From: an uncultured Flavobacteriaceae bacterium
GTDB taxonomy: Bacteria > Bacteroidota > Bacteroidia > Flavobacteriales > Flavobacteriaceae
NCBI GenBank assembly: GCA_947501845.1
Contig: CANMXP010000023.1
Location: forward strand, 1-64,000
Length of the DNA: 64,000 nucleotides
Direction of reading: 5' to 3'
Shown here: positions 63,462-64,000 of the stretch, piece by piece
Layout of the letters: every line of letters starts with the position of its first letter
How positions within the stretch are numbered: position 1 is the stretch's first letter
Made by a program: the position numbers and the translations under genes
The notes under the pieces: model-generated
Told to the model about the DNA's origin: nothing
Databases searched by the model: none
Seen by the model: the letters and a program-made list of their open reading frames with translations, nothing else

Positions 63462-64000
63462 ATGAAAACAATATTTATAACCTTAGTCTCAATACTTTCT
63501 TTACTCAGTTGTAATAGTGCAAAGAAAGATGAGCCTAAAATTACAGCAAAAGAAATCATAGAAAAAGCACATAAAAAAGCTGGTGGCGAGTTTTGGCGCA
63601 GACCAAGTAGTTTAACGTTAAAAGGTCATGGTGTATTTTACAGAAATGATTCGGCATTTATTCATGAAAAGCATAATATGTGGCGCGTTTTCGAGCAAAC
63701 CAAAGAAAATGCTCATATGGCCAATGGCAAGGTGAGAATAGAATCTTTTAAAAATGATCAACCTGTATTTATAGTCTCTTTTGATGGAAAAAACACCTAT
63801 GACTTAAATGGCAAACAAGAACAATCTAGTGCAGATAAACGCTGGGCTTCTAATTTTGGTTTTGGAGTTATAAGGCATGCCCTAGATGAAGGCTATCAAC
63901 TTAAATTAATGCCAGATGACACTATTTTTAAAACCCCAGTTCATCATATAAAAGTTATTGACCCTAATAAAGGAGAAACCTTTTTTGGTATTGATAAAGA
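63462..64000 (+). CDS. lipoprotein, 3'-truncated by the window
   Basis: The first 179 codons of a gene that runs off the window. The lipobox ends at about Cys17 (LSLLSC). The body begins ITAKEIIEKAHKKAGG and continues LTLKGHGVFYRN and FDGKNTYDLNGKQ, like outer-membrane-lipoprotein-sorting (LolA/LolB-like) proteins of flavobacteria that follow an EIIEKA-KAxGG start. It comes 10 bp after the CpcT/CpeT gene, so it is in the same operon. Likely periplasmic and lipid- or ligand-binding. Confidence 0.7.
   Translation, partial: MKTIFITLVSILSLLSCNSAKKDEPKITAKEIIEKAHKKAGGEFWRRPSSLTLKGHGVFYRNDSAFIHEKHNMWRVFEQTKENAHMANGKVRIESFKNDQPVFIVSFDGKNTYDLNGKQEQSSADKRWASNFGFGVIRHALDEGYQLKLMPDDTIFKTPVHHIKVIDPNKGETFFGIDK

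Overview
The window looks like chromosomal DNA of a low-GC marine-type Bacteroidota, most likely a member of the Flavobacteriaceae. Pointers are the A+T-rich sequence, the near absence of Shine-Dalgarno sequences, many short lipoprotein signals, a TonB-dependent receptor with an N-terminal carboxypeptidase-regulatory-like domain, a DUF5916 protein and a LytS/LytTR pair. No rRNA, tRNA, CRISPR array or prophage was seen.

Layout. 1-7.2 kb is a mixed border: the 3' end of an IS3-family element, a small lipoprotein, coding remnants, a DUF5916 outer-membrane protein, a LytS/LytTR two-component pair and a D-2-hydroxyacid dehydrogenase. 7.2-15.9 kb (minus) is a propionyl-CoA carboxylase / methylmalonyl-CoA mutase operon ending in a class-V PLP enzyme. 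16.0-22.1 kb (plus) holds three VOC-fold proteins, a nitrilase-fold lipoprotein, a DoxX-like protein and two beta-propeller-like paralogues. 22.1-30.2 kb (minus) holds a HisC-like aminotransferase, two MFS paralogues, a CpeT-like protein, three more VOC proteins, a peroxiredoxin and a DUF1838 protein. 30.3-31.2 kb is a Tat-exported DUF1838 protein. 31.2-44.7 kb (minus) holds CpcT/CpeT, SnoaL-like, methyltransferase, HyuB, FAD dehydrogenase, HyuA, SDR, HapK-like, HpcH/HpaI aldolase, flavin amine oxidase and both subunits of an aconitase-family hydratase. 45.0-51.9 kb holds an MFS carrier, a quinone-reductase-like flavoprotein, a DUF3598-like protein and a pyruvate dehydrogenase E1 + E2 pair. 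52.4-53.0 kb is a decayed alpha/beta hydrolase. 53.3-57.3 kb encodes an exported set (SUMF1-like, flavin amine oxidase, CpcT/CpeT, cytochrome c). 57.7-64 kb has a TonB receptor, DUF1838 lipoprotein, MFS carrier, CpcT/CpeT protein and a truncated lipoprotein gene.

What ties it together. Seven intergenic regions between 15.9 and 57.6 kb carry the same 33-bp AT-rich palindromic element (four TTAA-type cores with fixed 9/7/9 spacing), and an eighth carries a 25-bp perfect palindrome built from one half of it. They sit in front of the propionyl-CoA operon, the VOC operons, hyuB, the hydratase/aldolase operon, the DUF3598 gene, pyruvate dehydrogenase, the exported oxidase set and the TonB receptor. 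This argues for one regulon of roughly 45 genes under a regulator that is not encoded in the window.

Interpretation (inference). The gene set reads as a complete uptake-to-central-metabolism catabolic island: outer-membrane import, periplasmic oxidation by flavin oxidases with a cytochrome c, many lipocalin/CpeT/VOC-type ligand-binding folds, ATP-dependent lactam/imide opening (HyuA/HyuB), hydration of a substituted maleate-like acid, aldol cleavage to pyruvate, and disposal of pyruvate and propionyl-CoA by dedicated enzymes. CpcT/CpeT, DUF3598 and HapK relatives elsewhere belong to bilin or tripyrrole metabolism, so a linear tetrapyrrole or another pyrrole-derived compound is my leading substrate guess. 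It is not proven by the sequence.
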